Source of the DNA: Symsagittifera roscoffensis
Lineage: Eukaryota > Xenacoelomorpha > Acoela > Convolutidae
Direction: 5' to 3'
NCBI RefSeq assembly: GCF_963678635.1
Contig: NC_087064.1
Coordinates: 15,739,802 to 15,803,801, forward strand
DNA length: 64,000 nucleotides
A program made the translations under genes and the position numbers. Shown one piece after another: positions 7,883 to 18,300 of this stretch (positions within the stretch are counted from its first letter, which is position 1; each line of letters opens with the position of its first letter). Under the pieces are notes generated by a model. That model saw only the letters and a list, made by a program, of their open reading frames with translations. It was not told the DNA's origin and made no database searches.

Positions 7883-8733
7883 ATGTCTGACAACTTTATA
7901 AGCGAAAAAAATTCATTTACCATTACACTGGTGTCATCAGCCTCAATGAATATTTTCAATGACAATTCGTTAGCGAGCTTTAAAAATCTGCTAAGCGAAA
8001 ATATCGATCTACAAGGTGAATGGAGAGTTGCATTGACAGAAATAACGTTTCCCACTCATATTAACAATGTTACGGATACCAAACTAGTGTACTACAAAAA
8101 AGACAAAGTTAAAGCAAGCCTTAAAGTGGCAAAAGAAAAAATATCCAGACCATATGATGGAGAAAAAGGTGAAATAACAAAGGGTGTTTATGACGAAATC
8201 GAGAAAATATTCAACGAAATCAATCGGAAGATTGATCTTGATAATATCAGTTATAGCATCGACCCCATTACCAAACATCTTTCATTGTGGATGCATCTAT
8301 TGGGAAGGCATTACCTTTGAAAGTCCACAAATTCCTAGTATCTTAGGTTTCAAAGGCTTAAGAGATGGAACTGGTTACCATATCGGCTACAAAGAATCCA
8401 GTCATATCCATAGCACTCTCACGTCACAAAACCTCATCTCCGACTACCCTGTTGATATCTCTGCTGGAACCCCAAATGATGTTTATCTACTTGGACATAA
8501 TTCGTTATCAGATTGTGGGTGACACTAAAGCACCATTGCTTAGAGTCATTGATACTAATCGACGTGTGAAAAACGGTTACGCTTGCAGCATTGAACCAAA
8601 TCATCGCAAGTTTTTAGCAACTTAGATTATAAAAAAACTCCTCGTGAATAACATCCAGAGCATTGCGGTAAACCTACGAACAGAAACCGGTAGACTTGTA
8701 CCATTTGCCGGAGGAGGAGGAAAGTTGTTTTGA
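7883..8733 (+). pseudogene. Minor capsid (penton-like) protein gene, frameshifted
   Basis: Starts three bases after the integrase stop. The N-terminal part contains FTITLVSSASM and LQGEWRVALTEI, typical of the Polinton minor capsid (penton) protein, which forms capsid vertices. Homology-like sequence then continues in other frames: a GITFESP/GFKGL block near 8290-8420, a YQIVGDTKAPLLRVI block near 8505-8550, and a terminal block around 8640-8733 ending in a Gly-rich FAGGGGKLF. At least three frame changes (near 8275, 8480 and 8625) are needed to pass through them. The total of about 850 bp is also short for the family. Either the gene is dead or the assembly has several indel errors here. Confidence 0.75.
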
Positions 8734-8766
8734 CTTTAAAATTTCAAAAGTTTTCTGATTAAGATT

Positions 8767-9189
8767 ATGGATGCGTACTATCATAATCAAGCAACCATGC
8801 CTCACTTCTCGGGACATTACAGACAGCGGGGTAGTGGCTTTGGTGCTCTGGCTATGGGTATTGGACGAGTAGCACTTCCGTTAGCTCGAAAATTTATAGT
8901 ACCAGCAGCAAAACGTATTGGTAAAGAATTACTTGTTCAAGCAGCACCCGAATTAATAGATATAGCAACCAGGAAGAAAACGCCGAGACAAGCCTTGAAA
9001 AACACAGTAAAAAACACAATCAAAAAACAAGTTGGAGCTGGACGCAGCAAGTCACGTATGAGCAGAAAACGGAGGAAGACAACAACAACATCAACAACAA
9101 CAAGAAAAAGAAAAACTCTCATTCCTAAGAAACGAACTCCACTGAGAAGTCGCTCCAATTTTTTCACCAAAGTACGAAATGATTTCTAA
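8767..9189 (+). CDS. Basic core-like protein (adenovirus pX/PX-like), 140 aa
   Basis: A short N-terminus is followed by a Gly-rich hydrophobic helix (RGSGFGALAMGIGRVAL). After a helical middle comes a strongly basic Arg/Lys/Thr tail with poly-Thr runs. This layout matches the small basic proteins beside the capsid genes of Polintons, which have been compared with adenovirus core protein X and are presumed to bind packaged DNA. The frame ends by overlapping the major capsid start by 11 bases. Confidence 0.7.
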   Translation: MDAYYHNQATMPHFSGHYRQRGSGFGALAMGIGRVALPLARKFIVPAAKRIGKELLVQAAPELIDIATRKKTPRQALKNTVKNTIKKQVGAGRSKSRMSRKRRKTTTTSTTTRKRKTLIPKKRTPLRSRSNFFTKVRNDF

Positions 9190-10495
9190 TTTATTACCAA
9201 CTGAAGCAACTCACAGCTCATTAGATTTATTTGAAAAACCTCCTCTACTCGTTACATTTGAAAATGCATTCACTCAAAAAATTGGTCCATCTTATTCACC
9301 TGATGGTCCCATGCTCGAATTTGAAGTTTTAGGAGATAGAAACAACTTTATTGATCTTCAACGAACTCGCTTGGAGATTGTTGCACGCATTGTTCAAAAT
9401 AATGGTAATGTACTGCGAACTCACGCCACAGAGGCAGGGCAACGAGACGCACCATATTTGGTTAATAATCCACTTTCATCTTTATTTTCTGAATGCACCA
9501 TGTCCCTGAATGGAGAAAAAATTTCAACAACTAATGCCAATTTTGCCCATAAGAGTTTCATTGAGACAGAATTTTCTCACGGTATTGATGCAAAGAAAAC
9601 GTGGCTTGCTTGTCAAGGCTATTATTATGAAGATGATCCATCAGGTATTGATGGTGCTAATGGGCGAGCTGAAGATGTCGCTGAACGTAAGCGAATCGTA
9701 GCAGCATCAAGCCAATTCCGATTATTTGGTAAAATTGCCTGTGATTTTTTATCATGCGACAAACATCTTATCAGCGGTGTTACAATAAGACTTTCTCTGA
9801 GACGATCTCCTAATGACTTTGTTATTATGTCTGAGCACGCTACTAAACATTACCAAGTCCAAATCACTGAGGCTAACCTATATGTGCGCAAAATGACAGT
9901 AACAGATTTTGTACTATCATCGATAGAAAAAACTCTGTTGAAAACACCTGCAATATACAATTATATTGAAGTTTTACAAAGAACCTTTTTGGCCACAACT
10001 GGTGTGCAAAGTTGGCGACAAGAAGACGTTTTTGCCAAAGAGCCAGTCCGTCGAATGATTTTGGCAATGAGCTCGAATACAGCATACCTGGGTACTAACC
10101 GAACAAACCCGTTTCATTATCAAAAGTTTCAGCTGAATGAAATCATTGTTTACCGAAACGGCCTACCCATTGCAGGAACTCCTGTGTCAACGACTGATAA
10201 CAAAAGAATATACTATAACACATTGGAAGCTCTAGACTTTGTTTTTAACAATAGTCATGGAATCAATTTGGCTAATTATCACAATCATTATATTATGGCA
10301 TTTGATCTCACATCTACTCAGGAGGCTTCACACGACTTTATTCATCCTGAATTGACCAATTGCACCATTTCAGTAGAACTGAAGTTTGATGCACCGCTGG
10401 GGGAAAATGTAGAGTTACTTTTCATGGGAGAGCGTGCATCAACAGTTTACGTGCGTTCCGATAGAAAAATAGCTAAAAACACTCTAATGAATTGA
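9179..10495 (+). CDS. Major capsid protein, double-jelly-roll type
   Basis: 438 residues, unbroken, starting inside the end of the preceding basic-protein gene. The family forms the hexons of the icosahedral shell predicted for Polintons. Recognisable parts are an N-terminal LDLFEKPPLLVTFENAF segment, the block NNPLSSLFSECTMSLNG, and a strand-rich second half with FQLNEIIVYRNGLPI and YYNTLEALDFV. The length is normal. The double-jelly-roll assignment rests on family resemblance and position (between the basic protein and the protease), not on a structure I can compute. Confidence 0.85.
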   Translation: MISNLLPTEATHSSLDLFEKPPLLVTFENAFTQKIGPSYSPDGPMLEFEVLGDRNNFIDLQRTRLEIVARIVQNNGNVLRTHATEAGQRDAPYLVNNPLSSLFSECTMSLNGEKISTTNANFAHKSFIETEFSHGIDAKKTWLACQGYYYEDDPSGIDGANGRAEDVAERKRIVAASSQFRLFGKIACDFLSCDKHLISGVTIRLSLRRSPNDFVIMSEHATKHYQVQITEANLYVRKMTVTDFVLSSIEKTLLKTPAIYNYIEVLQRTFLATTGVQSWRQEDVFAKEPVRRMILAMSSNTAYLGTNRTNPFHYQKFQLNEIIVYRNGLPIAGTPVSTTDNKRIYYNTLEALDFVFNNSHGINLANYHNHYIMAFDLTSTQEASHDFIHPELTNCTISVELKFDAPLGENVELLFMGERASTVYVRSDRKIAKNTLMN

Positions 10496-10508
10496 ATCGA
10501 GGGAAAAA

Positions 10509-10946
10509 ATGGACAATTTGCAGATTATTGAGCTTATTAACAGATGCAAACATTTGAAACATCGATTTCGTGGCATTTTTCCCGCTAACTTAGCATTTAA
10601 TACAATATTGAAACGCGACAATACTTTCATGATAGTCAACGCATCAAACTCAGACCAGCCAGGAACTCATTGGTTACTGTTTGCTCAAGCTGGTGGTCAA
10701 ATCTTTTTTGCAGATCCTCTTGGACGAAGCCTACACAACTATCCACATGTATACAAAAATATGAGACGTTCTATCCATGAGGGAAACCAAATACTGATGA
10801 ATAAGCCAATCCAATCAGCTAACTCGGTCTTGTGTGGACTTTATTGTATTTATGTTGCTCATGTTATAATTTCTTCTAAGTATCCTATAGGTTTCAAGGT
10901 TAACGATCATGACATGATGCGTTTTGCTAAACATATGATGTTATAA
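10509..10946 (+). CDS. Adenain/Ulp1-like cysteine protease
   Basis: 145 residues; the maturation protease that cleaves capsid precursors in related viruses. The catalytic set is visible in order: His54 (GTHWLL), Asp69 (FFADPLG), Gln102 and Cys109 (QSANSVLCGLYC). This matches the C48/C5-type fold order H-D-Q-C. It starts 13 bases after the major capsid stop, so it is probably co-expressed. The frame is unbroken and of normal length for Polinton proteases. Confidence 0.9.
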   Translation: MDNLQIIELINRCKHLKHRFRGIFPANLAFNTILKRDNTFMIVNASNSDQPGTHWLLFAQAGGQIFFADPLGRSLHNYPHVYKNMRRSIHEGNQILMNKPIQSANSVLCGLYCIYVAHVIISSKYPIGFKVNDHDMMRFAKHMML

Positions 10947-11062
10947 CTTTGTGATACTGTTGCATTTCTTTAATGATTTATAATTGATTTTTTTTTTAAA
11001 AAAACATGTTTTATGGTTGCTAGAACACATACCGCTGGAATTATCTCAGAAATGTTTTTTTT

Positions 11063-11692
11063 TCAAAAATTGTATTTCTTCTCCATTATAAATTTAACAA
11101 ACAAAGTATTCGAATCAATCTCTAATCGACCATACCCACTCAAAATAATATCAATGATTTTTGAAAATTCGGCAGCATTATCCCCATTCAAAATTCGAAT
11201 AAAACGTTCAATGGTTACATTAGTAATTAGATCAGTTTGAGTTTGAATGGATCGAGTCTGTGATGCAAAGCAAATCTGTGGCAATCGTTTTCGCAAAGAA
11301 ACTCCGGCGGTGTCAAGGTTGTTAGTCGAATTGTAGTTAACAGCCAATTTCATTTTTTCCATCAGTGGTCCTGATAGATGATATTTGCTGCACCGCATAA
11401 TCAAATATTTAAAGGATGAAAGGAGGCAAGGCACAATAAAAGATTTTAAGGTCATCTTGTTAACTGCTTCAGTGCATTCTTTTGTAACTTCGATAAGAAC
11501 GTGGTAATGTGGCTGACCATTGGCAGGAGATTGGGAACAAAAATCGTTCTGATTTGAATGGACTGCAAATGCAAAGTTCGTTTTAGAAGGAAGGTCAAAA
11601 ACGTCGGGTTCATTGTTCAGAAAAAAAAATTTAAAGTTTTTCCGAAATTGTTTAAAGTATTCCGGCGATTGTTCATACATTGCTTCAACCAT
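11063..11692 (-). CDS. Minus-strand ORF with an H-x-H (HUH-like) motif, about 209 aa
   Basis: Contains NGQPHYHVLIEV, close in form to motif II of HUH rolling-circle Rep proteins. About 35 residues downstream lies SSFKYLIMRCSKYHL, where a catalytic Tyr could sit. No SF3 helicase follows, and motif I is not obvious. A good 3' splice acceptor (TTAATTATCAG) lies directly before the ATG at 11692, and a GTAAGT donor lies upstream near 11724. The frame is therefore either the last exon of a spliced minus-strand gene or starts at 11692. It converges with the protease gene. If it is a Rep-like nuclease it would be an unusual partner for PolB. Function is inference. Confidence 0.5.
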   Translation of the reverse strand: MVEAMYEQSPEYFKQFRKNFKFFFLNNEPDVFDLPSKTNFAFAVHSNQNDFCSQSPANGQPHYHVLIEVTKECTEAVNKMTLKSFIVPCLLSSFKYLIMRCSKYHLSGPLMEKMKLAVNYNSTNNLDTAGVSLRKRLPQICFASQTRSIQTQTDLITNVTIERFIRILNGDNAAEFSKIIDIILSGYGRLEIDSNTLFVKFIMEKKYNF

Positions 11693-11735
11693 TCTGATAA
11701 TTAATAAATGAAACTGGGTTTTTTTTTCCACTTAC

Positions 11736-12139
11736 TCAAGCCACTCGACTTTTTTTGTTGGAATAATCTTCTTCATCATCCTCTCCGTTTTCACTATTAC
11801 AGTCTTTTTCGGAGTAAACCGATCGTTTTGATTTATATCGTCGTTTTTGAGGTTTATCGTTTCCTGTTGTGGAAGTTGAAATCTTTTCACCAGTTGGTGC
11901 TTTGATCATTTTTTTTACTTTTGAATAATTATCTGCTAAGCTATCAAATTCTTTCGTCGTCAAAGTAACTGCTTGATACATTTTGAACACTTCTTCGTCA
12001 GTTTTCTTATACAATTTTAGTGTAATATAGGTACCTGTTTTTTCAAATGTTTTTGTTCCAACTCTGACTATACGTTTTCTCCTGAAGAAATATCACGAAA
12101 GTCATCAAAAAAGTTAGTATCACTTTCAAGCGTGTACAT
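11736..12139 (-). pseudogene. PC4-like protein gene with a one-base frameshift
   Basis: An ATG at 12139 opens a short acidic N-terminus (ESDTNFFDDF). A missing base in the A-run near 12085 then moves the frame. The second frame holds a strand pattern (GTYITLKLYKK) and a helix-initiating VTLTTKEFDSLADNY, like the PC4/p15 ssDNA-binding core. It ends in a basic, then acidic tail (KPQKRRYKSKR; NSENGEDDEEDY) that stops at TGA. A GTAAGT donor follows that stop exactly, and an alternative frame stays open across it, so splicing into the H-x-H frame downstream is possible. PC4 identity is inference from pattern. A sequencing error could explain the frameshift. Confidence 0.45.
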
Positions 12140-12659
12140 AGTTGGGTAGCGGTAATTTTATTCAACCGTATCAGTCAAGAGACAATTTAAGAATGATTTA
12201 CCTAGCCGGTGAATAGCTTAACTCGGGTGATTTCTTTTACGGTATAGCTTAAGCTTCATTGGGACTTTTAATTAGTTTGCAGTTGGAAATTTATGAGTTT
12301 AAGTTATACATGTCAAATCTGTCTGGCAAATTCCCGTTTTAGCTCATAAATCTCAACGGTTTTACCCTGGCGGCATGCCTGTTATCTCTTTGAAGTGTAA
12401 AACTTCTGTCATTTTGTGCTTAGGGTATCATAAAAAGGCGCCATGCTGTTTCTTTGAAGTATAGATTTTCAAAGCGTTCTCATTTCTACTTTAATTGCAA
12501 AAGCCCTGAAAACATATTAAAATTTTACAAAACCCGATCTATGGTAATTGGCTAAAACTAGACCACCAGCAATAAAAAACTAAAAGTGGTACGTCAAACT
12601 AAATCTACTCACTATTTTCATTCAATCTCTCAAAATCAAACAAAACAAAATTTTCAACG
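12140..12659. promoter_or_regulatory. Probable bidirectional promoter region
   Basis: Sits between the minus-strand block and the divergent plus-strand gene at 12660. It contains an imperfect direct repeat of about 67 bp (GGCGGCATGCC near 12371 and GGCGCCATGCT near 12438, each followed by TTTGAAGT) and a TATCATAAAA element near 12427. No ORF is supported. Confidence 0.35.
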
Positions 12660-13328
12660 ATGGCAACTCCACTGCAAATTATTTCAATTAATTCTCTTGA
12701 AAGAGCTATATTGTACCAAACTTATACCAGAGATTCTATCGTAGTGGTTCAACAGGAACGGAAAATGCGTCATCGAAACGCGAGTCCTTTGAACGATCTT
12801 GATCCAGGAAGCCAAGAATTCGATGAATGGGTCACTAAAAACCATATGATGTTACCCCATTATTTGCTAGATCAAATTGGTATCCTCATACAAAGCAGAA
12901 AACAGGTCTACGAGAGTTGTTGTGTGACTGAATCGTATCCTGCGCTGAAGCGCACAGATATTCAAGACCCTACTTGCCTTGATAGTTCACCGAGAAAAAT
13001 ACTGTTCAACTACGATTGCCAATCGATCCCCTTTTACGAAAATCAGGAAGGATCCATTAGAGATTTAGCAGAGCGAGAAAGTTACTGGAACATTGAGTCG
13101 ATTGAATCACCAGATTCAACAGAGAAAAAAGATGAGGACCAGCAGACGCCCAAAACCCCAATAAAACCGGATATCTTTTCAATCACTCAACATCAGCAGC
13201 AGCAAACTTCTTCTGCTTCTTCTTCCGGCAGTCAAAGTCCCACTGCACCAAAGTTAGTAGCTGAGACACCGCCTATCAATGCTTGCTATGCGCCGAAAAA
13301 ACGCAAACTGCAATTTAGAGATCTCTGA
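12660..13328 (+). CDS. Polinton accessory nuclear-type protein, 222 aa
   Basis: Starts after an A/C-rich leader. The N-terminal 60 percent looks folded (LQIISINSLERAILYQTY; DEWVTKNHMMLPHYLL). The rest is acidic, then Gln/Ser-rich, ending in a nuclear-localisation-like PKKRKLQF near the C-terminus. No family recognised. It stands alone between two long non-coding regions, so it probably has its own promoter. Confidence 0.55.
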   Translation: MATPLQIISINSLERAILYQTYTRDSIVVVQQERKMRHRNASPLNDLDPGSQEFDEWVTKNHMMLPHYLLDQIGILIQSRKQVYESCCVTESYPALKRTDIQDPTCLDSSPRKILFNYDCQSIPFYENQEGSIRDLAERESYWNIESIESPDSTEKKDEDQQTPKTPIKPDIFSITQHQQQQTSSASSSGSQSPTAPKLVAETPPINACYAPKKRKLQFRDL

Positions 13329-14777
13329 AAACTCAAAAAAAAAAATTTGTTTCCACCGAGAGTGCACCAGTTTGGGGGTTTATTATTTAGTTTGATAAGT
13401 TTTTTTTATTATTGTGGCTGAATCTTTGCTTACGTTTTGTTTATGATTTTTCTAATTTAATGTTTGCTCTCTAACTTTTTTTCAGAAATCTTTGAAAGAA
13501 TAAAACTAAACAAAAAGAAACATATTTTAAATTTTTTTTTTTTTTTGAAAAAAAATTAAGAGTTTCAAAATTTTGTTTGAAACAAACAGTGGTATCAAAA
13601 ATTATCCTCTGGTTTTGACAAGTAGTAGGTGATCAACTTAGCTAATGAAAGTTTGCCTGTATATGCAGCACCTAACAAGTTATTTCTGTTCAAAACCGAA
13701 ACCAGAAAAAGTAAGCAAAATTTTGTTTTTGTTTTTTGTCCAAAAAATGCCAAAAATTGATTTCGTGAACTGCAACTTTATCTCATACTGTTGCTATAAG
13801 GGTATTACGGCTGATGAAACCCCCAGTTCCTTGATACAACGCTTTTGAAATGTTATTTTTGAGAAAATCAAAATTCATTAAAATTCATCGTTGGCTAAGT
13901 GTCGTTCACTATGAAGCCGTGCTCAGAAATGGATGAAACCAATTTTTTTAGACTCAGCGGGATCGAAAACAAGGCGTAGCCGCCGTTTTCGAGTCTAGGC
14001 GGCCACGTTTCAAAAGATATTTGGTGGTTTTTGAAAGGACTGCATATCCACTGAGACAATGCTCCTCACAACCCTGCAGTGGAAACCATCTAAAATTAAA
14101 AGCTGAAACACTGCAAAGGACCCAACAGATACCTGAATCAGTGAACATCTGCCTGAATCAGTGAACACGCCGAATGAATTTAATAAAAACAAGAAAAAAT
14201 CAAAAAAGAATAAATTGACCTGTTTGGTTTTTTCGATTTTCAGAAGTTTGACATGAAAAATTCCCATTATTTAATTTTTAAAAAATTAATGATATGAAGC
14301 TTTATCACTTCTTTGACAGCTCAATTGATGATTAACTACATTCGGTGTAATGCATTCATTTCACTCTGCTGGGCTTAGGTCTACTCGGGTGAGGTCTTTT
14401 TGAATTGAGTGCCGATGAATTGTTTGAAGCTACACAACTTGTCTAGGAACTTTGTGGTTAATTCAGAAAATTTGGTTGATTTATGAGACTATTTTATAGG
14501 TTTACTAAATGAGCCGAAGTTATTTTCTTTGATGTATCTGAGAGCATTTTTGGCGCACCCTCTCGATTTTATTAATCTAAGCTCCACCTTAGGAAACCAC
14601 TCCTTGTTTGGCAATTAAGCAAATGATAGAAAAAGTTTGAAAATCTAAACAGATTTAATAGCAGTCGTAAAACAAACGGAAAATCACTCGAACTCTTTTG
14701 ACTTGTAAACCAGTATCTGCTTTATTTGAACCTAGCTTTCGGAAATATCAAAATTCTCAAAAAACAACCACCTCGCA
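13329..14777. other. Long non-coding Polinton interval
   Basis: No supported gene in 1.4 kb. It holds T- and A-runs (13380-13560), a hairpin at 13963-13992 (TCGAAAAC/GTTTTCGA with an inner GGCG/CGCC), and a 16-bp sequence (CCTGAATCAGTGAACA) repeated at 14132-14147 and 14152-14167. It may contain the PolB promoter or a replication signal. Confidence 0.4.
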
Positions 14778-15332
14778 ATGTCTACAAAAGTCGTACCCTG
14801 TAATCTCTGCCAAAAAAAACTGAGTGACCGGCGAAGCCTCAAAAAACATCTAATGGCTGTTCACAAGATTGATCCTGTGAAAACCGACTACATCTGTGGT
14901 CACTGTGAACTAGAGGATAAGTCACTTCGCGTCATTTGGGAACATGTCGTGGAGCGTCACAAAACAATCGATGAAACGGAAGAAAGAAGAATTTGTCTCT
15001 ACGACATGAATGTGTTCCAAAATGATCGCGCATATGCTGCGCATATGCTAAACGAACACGGTCTGCCAGCATGGGATGTGAGCCGAGAAATCCTCACTTC
15101 TATACAACCTGAGACAGCTTTTGATGGAGCAGTCAGGACATACGATATAGTGCCGATGGAAACGGAAGTGGACCTACTAGCGCTATTCGTGACCAAGAGA
15201 GACGAAATAGAAGAGCTGATACTTCAAAATACCATGTATGAGCCTCAGAAAGCTCAATTGTCAGCAGAAGTAACTCTTGAAAAAGAGAAGGCAGATGGCA
15301 CAGAAGAAGTAATAACCATCTTCGCCAATTGA
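14778..15332 (+). CDS. C2H2 zinc-finger module upstream of PolB (probable N-terminus of the polymerase)
   Basis: Residues 1-70 carry zinc-finger ligands: CNLCQKKLSDRRSLKKHLMAVH, then CGHCE with a downstream H/H pair, and a third, weaker finger lacking a complete Cys pair. The C-terminal half (AFDGAVRTYDIVPM; DLLALFVTKRDEIEELI) resembles the region that links the finger module to the polymerase in other invertebrate Polintons. The frame ends at TGA 15330-15332. The next ATG (15336) is in the same frame three bases later and starts PolB. I infer one original gene split by a nonsense change. Confidence 0.8.
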   Translation: MSTKVVPCNLCQKKLSDRRSLKKHLMAVHKIDPVKTDYICGHCELEDKSLRVIWEHVVERHKTIDETEERRICLYDMNVFQNDRAYAAHMLNEHGLPAWDVSREILTSIQPETAFDGAVRTYDIVPMETEVDLLALFVTKRDEIEELILQNTMYEPQKAQLSAEVTLEKEKADGTEEVITIFAN

Positions 15333-15335
15333 AAA

Positions 15336-18300
15336 ATGCTTGCTGTAGACGTTCAAGGATGGACCCAGGACCAATTCTATGATTGCGTAGACCAAATATT
15401 GTCTACTGTCCATCAATATGCGTCTCATGGTAGTGGCTGGAGAATCCGCAGGATTGATAAGATTGTCCTAAAAATGGTGAAGTCTGCACCGATCAGGGGT
15501 TCATCGTACTTGCCACTACCAGCCGATCTACTGAAACTCAAACGCTTCTTGTTGAATATTCGCAATTATGAAGACGATCGATGCTTTGAGTACTGCTTCG
15601 TTGCTGAGTATCATCGGCAGAACAATATCCCGCTCACTCTTCGTACGATGCAGAGTAAAGAGGAGGAGAAAGCGAGCTTCTATGATTATCGCAGAAACTC
15701 AAGAGCACACGAGCCAACTGGTGATTTTGTGTACCCAATGGGACTACCGACTATTGCACGCTTCGAAATTTTGAATGAAGTGCAAGTGAATGTCTTCAGG
15801 TTAGTTGAAGTTTTAATCAAATTTTTTTTTTTTTATTGATGTGAAGCTGTATCTAAGCACATCAGAACAAATGGTTGGCTGCACATTCGTTGAAGAATTA
15901 TTATTATGATGACATTAAAAATTAGTATAAAAATATCATTCAAAATTTTTCTCTAGGTACAATGAAAAGACTCTTCTACCCCTGAGAGTGTCAAAATATC
16001 AGACTAATTTTGTTGTGGATTTGCTGCTTCTAAACGATATGGGCACGAATCACTACGTCGTGATAAAAGACCTGAACAAGCTAGTGAGCAAAATGCAAAA
16101 AAGAAAACTGAGATCGAGAAACATGCTGTGCCGAAATTGCTTCCACCGGTGTTCATCTGAGGAACGACTTGAGCGCCACCAGTTAATCTGCATGGGGAAC
16201 GAACCAGCAATCGTTACCATGCCAAATGTTGACAAGAGCAGCGTAGGCTTCAAAAACATCGGTGCTCGAAGCTATAGCCCATTCGCGGTTTACTTTGATT
16301 TGGAGTCTGTGCTGGAGAAGGTGGAGACGGTGAGAAATAATCCTAACTGCTCGAGCACAACCGTGATTGAAAAACATAAGCCCAGCAGTTTTTGCCTTGT
16401 CGTTGTGGAAGCTGGAAACCCGAAACCTGCGTTTTTTTCACTTCATCGAGGAGTGGACGCCATGACTAAATTCGTTCGAATGCTGGAAGTATTGGCGCGT
16501 GACTTTCATAATAAAAAACGACGATACCCGAACTACCTCGGAAGCACCACTATTCTTGAAGACAGTGACAAATGCTGGATTTGCGAAGAGGAATTCTCCG
16601 AAACTAACGCGAAAGTTTTGGACCATAATCATTTCGATGGATCATTCCTCGGATGGGCTCACAACAAATGCAACTTCCTGAGACGTACCATACAATTCAC
16701 CCCTGTCTTTGCCCACAATCTCCAGAATTATGATTTGCACCATGTACTGAAGAGTCTGCAAGATACCAATACCAGAAACACCTTTTCGGTCATTCCTCTC
16801 AATGACGAAAAATTTATTTCACTAACAATGAAAGTGTGGATTAGATCGTACACTAACGAAAAAGGAAATGTCTATAATGTCTACGAAGAAATCCGTTTTG
16901 TGGACAGTTGTAAATTTATGAACAGCTCACTCGATGAGCTAGCTCGACATCTACCCGTGGAAAAGTTCATCTATCTCAATAACCACTTTGCTACCCGACC
17001 GGAAGAAGATAAAGCATTGATTCGACAAAAAGGTTACTTCCCCTACTCGTATGTTGACAGCCATGCAAGATACACAGAAGATGGACTAACTGCACGCGAC
17101 AAGTGGACCAACACGCTGCAAGGAGGTGTTGTTAGTGTCAGTGAAAAAGAATACCAACATGCATGGTTAGTGTACACTCGTTTCGGTTGTCAGACTTTGG
17201 GCGAATACAGCGATTTGTATCTAACGACTGATACCTTGATTCTTGCATGCGTTTTTGAAGAGTTTAGACGAGTGTGTTATGAAACATATAAGCTAGATTG
17301 TGCTCAATATTTCACGGTTAGCAATCTCTCAGGGGATGCATTTTTGCGAACATGCAAGGCTGACCTCCATTTGCTCACTAATAGGGAGCACTTGGATATG
17401 GCAGAAAACCTGATCAGGGGGGGCATTGCAAGTGTGTTTGAAAAAAGACTTGTTTCCGCCAACAATAAATTTGTGAAAAATTACGACCCTAAACAGCCTA
17501 ACACTTTCCTCTTCATGATAGACGCAAACAATTTATACGGCGGAATTATGGAAAAATTTCCTCTTCCACTTAACTCATTCGAGTTTAATGACCAAGTTAC
17601 TATAGCCGAAATTCTCAACACGAGCAGAGAATCCGAAATTGGATACATTTTGGACGTCGATCTTTTATACTCCGATCATTTGCATGATGCACATTCGGAT
17701 TACCCACTCGCCCCAACAAAAGAAGTTGTGTCCAAAATGGGGCTCAGTGAGCTTCAATTGGACATGTTGAAAAAAATGAACATTTCTGATAAAGTGGGCA
17801 CTACGCCAAAGCTCATACAAAACTTCTTTCCAAAGAAAAACTATACTGTACACTACCTAACACTTCAGCTCTATGTCAAACTTGGTTTGAAAATTGAAAA
17901 AGTTAATCGAGTACTGCAGTTTAGACAAGAAAAATTTATTGCACCATATGTTCAGTTGAACACTGAGCTCCGAAAAAAAGCTACTACCAAGTTTGAACAA
18001 GATTTCTTCAAGCAAATAATAAATAGTGCGTTTGGAAAATTCTGCGAATCAAAAAGGAATCGACTTATTGTAGATATTGTTCGCAATGCTGAAGAACTGC
18101 AAAATTTATCAAGGAAAAAAAGATTTAGCAGTATAAAAATTATTGACCAACACTTGGTATCTGTAACCTCAAAACCTGTGAACATTAACTGGGATAAGCC
18201 CACAATTGTTGGTGCAACGATACTAGATTTGGCAAAATTTTACATGTTCCAGTTCCATTACAACATAATCAAGAAAAATTTTGACGCAACTCTTTTATAT

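Noticed and set aside
15327-15338. Selenocysteine or programmed readthrough at the PolB TGA
   Set aside because: No SECIS-like structure or readthrough context that I can show. A nonsense change or a genuine gene split is simpler.
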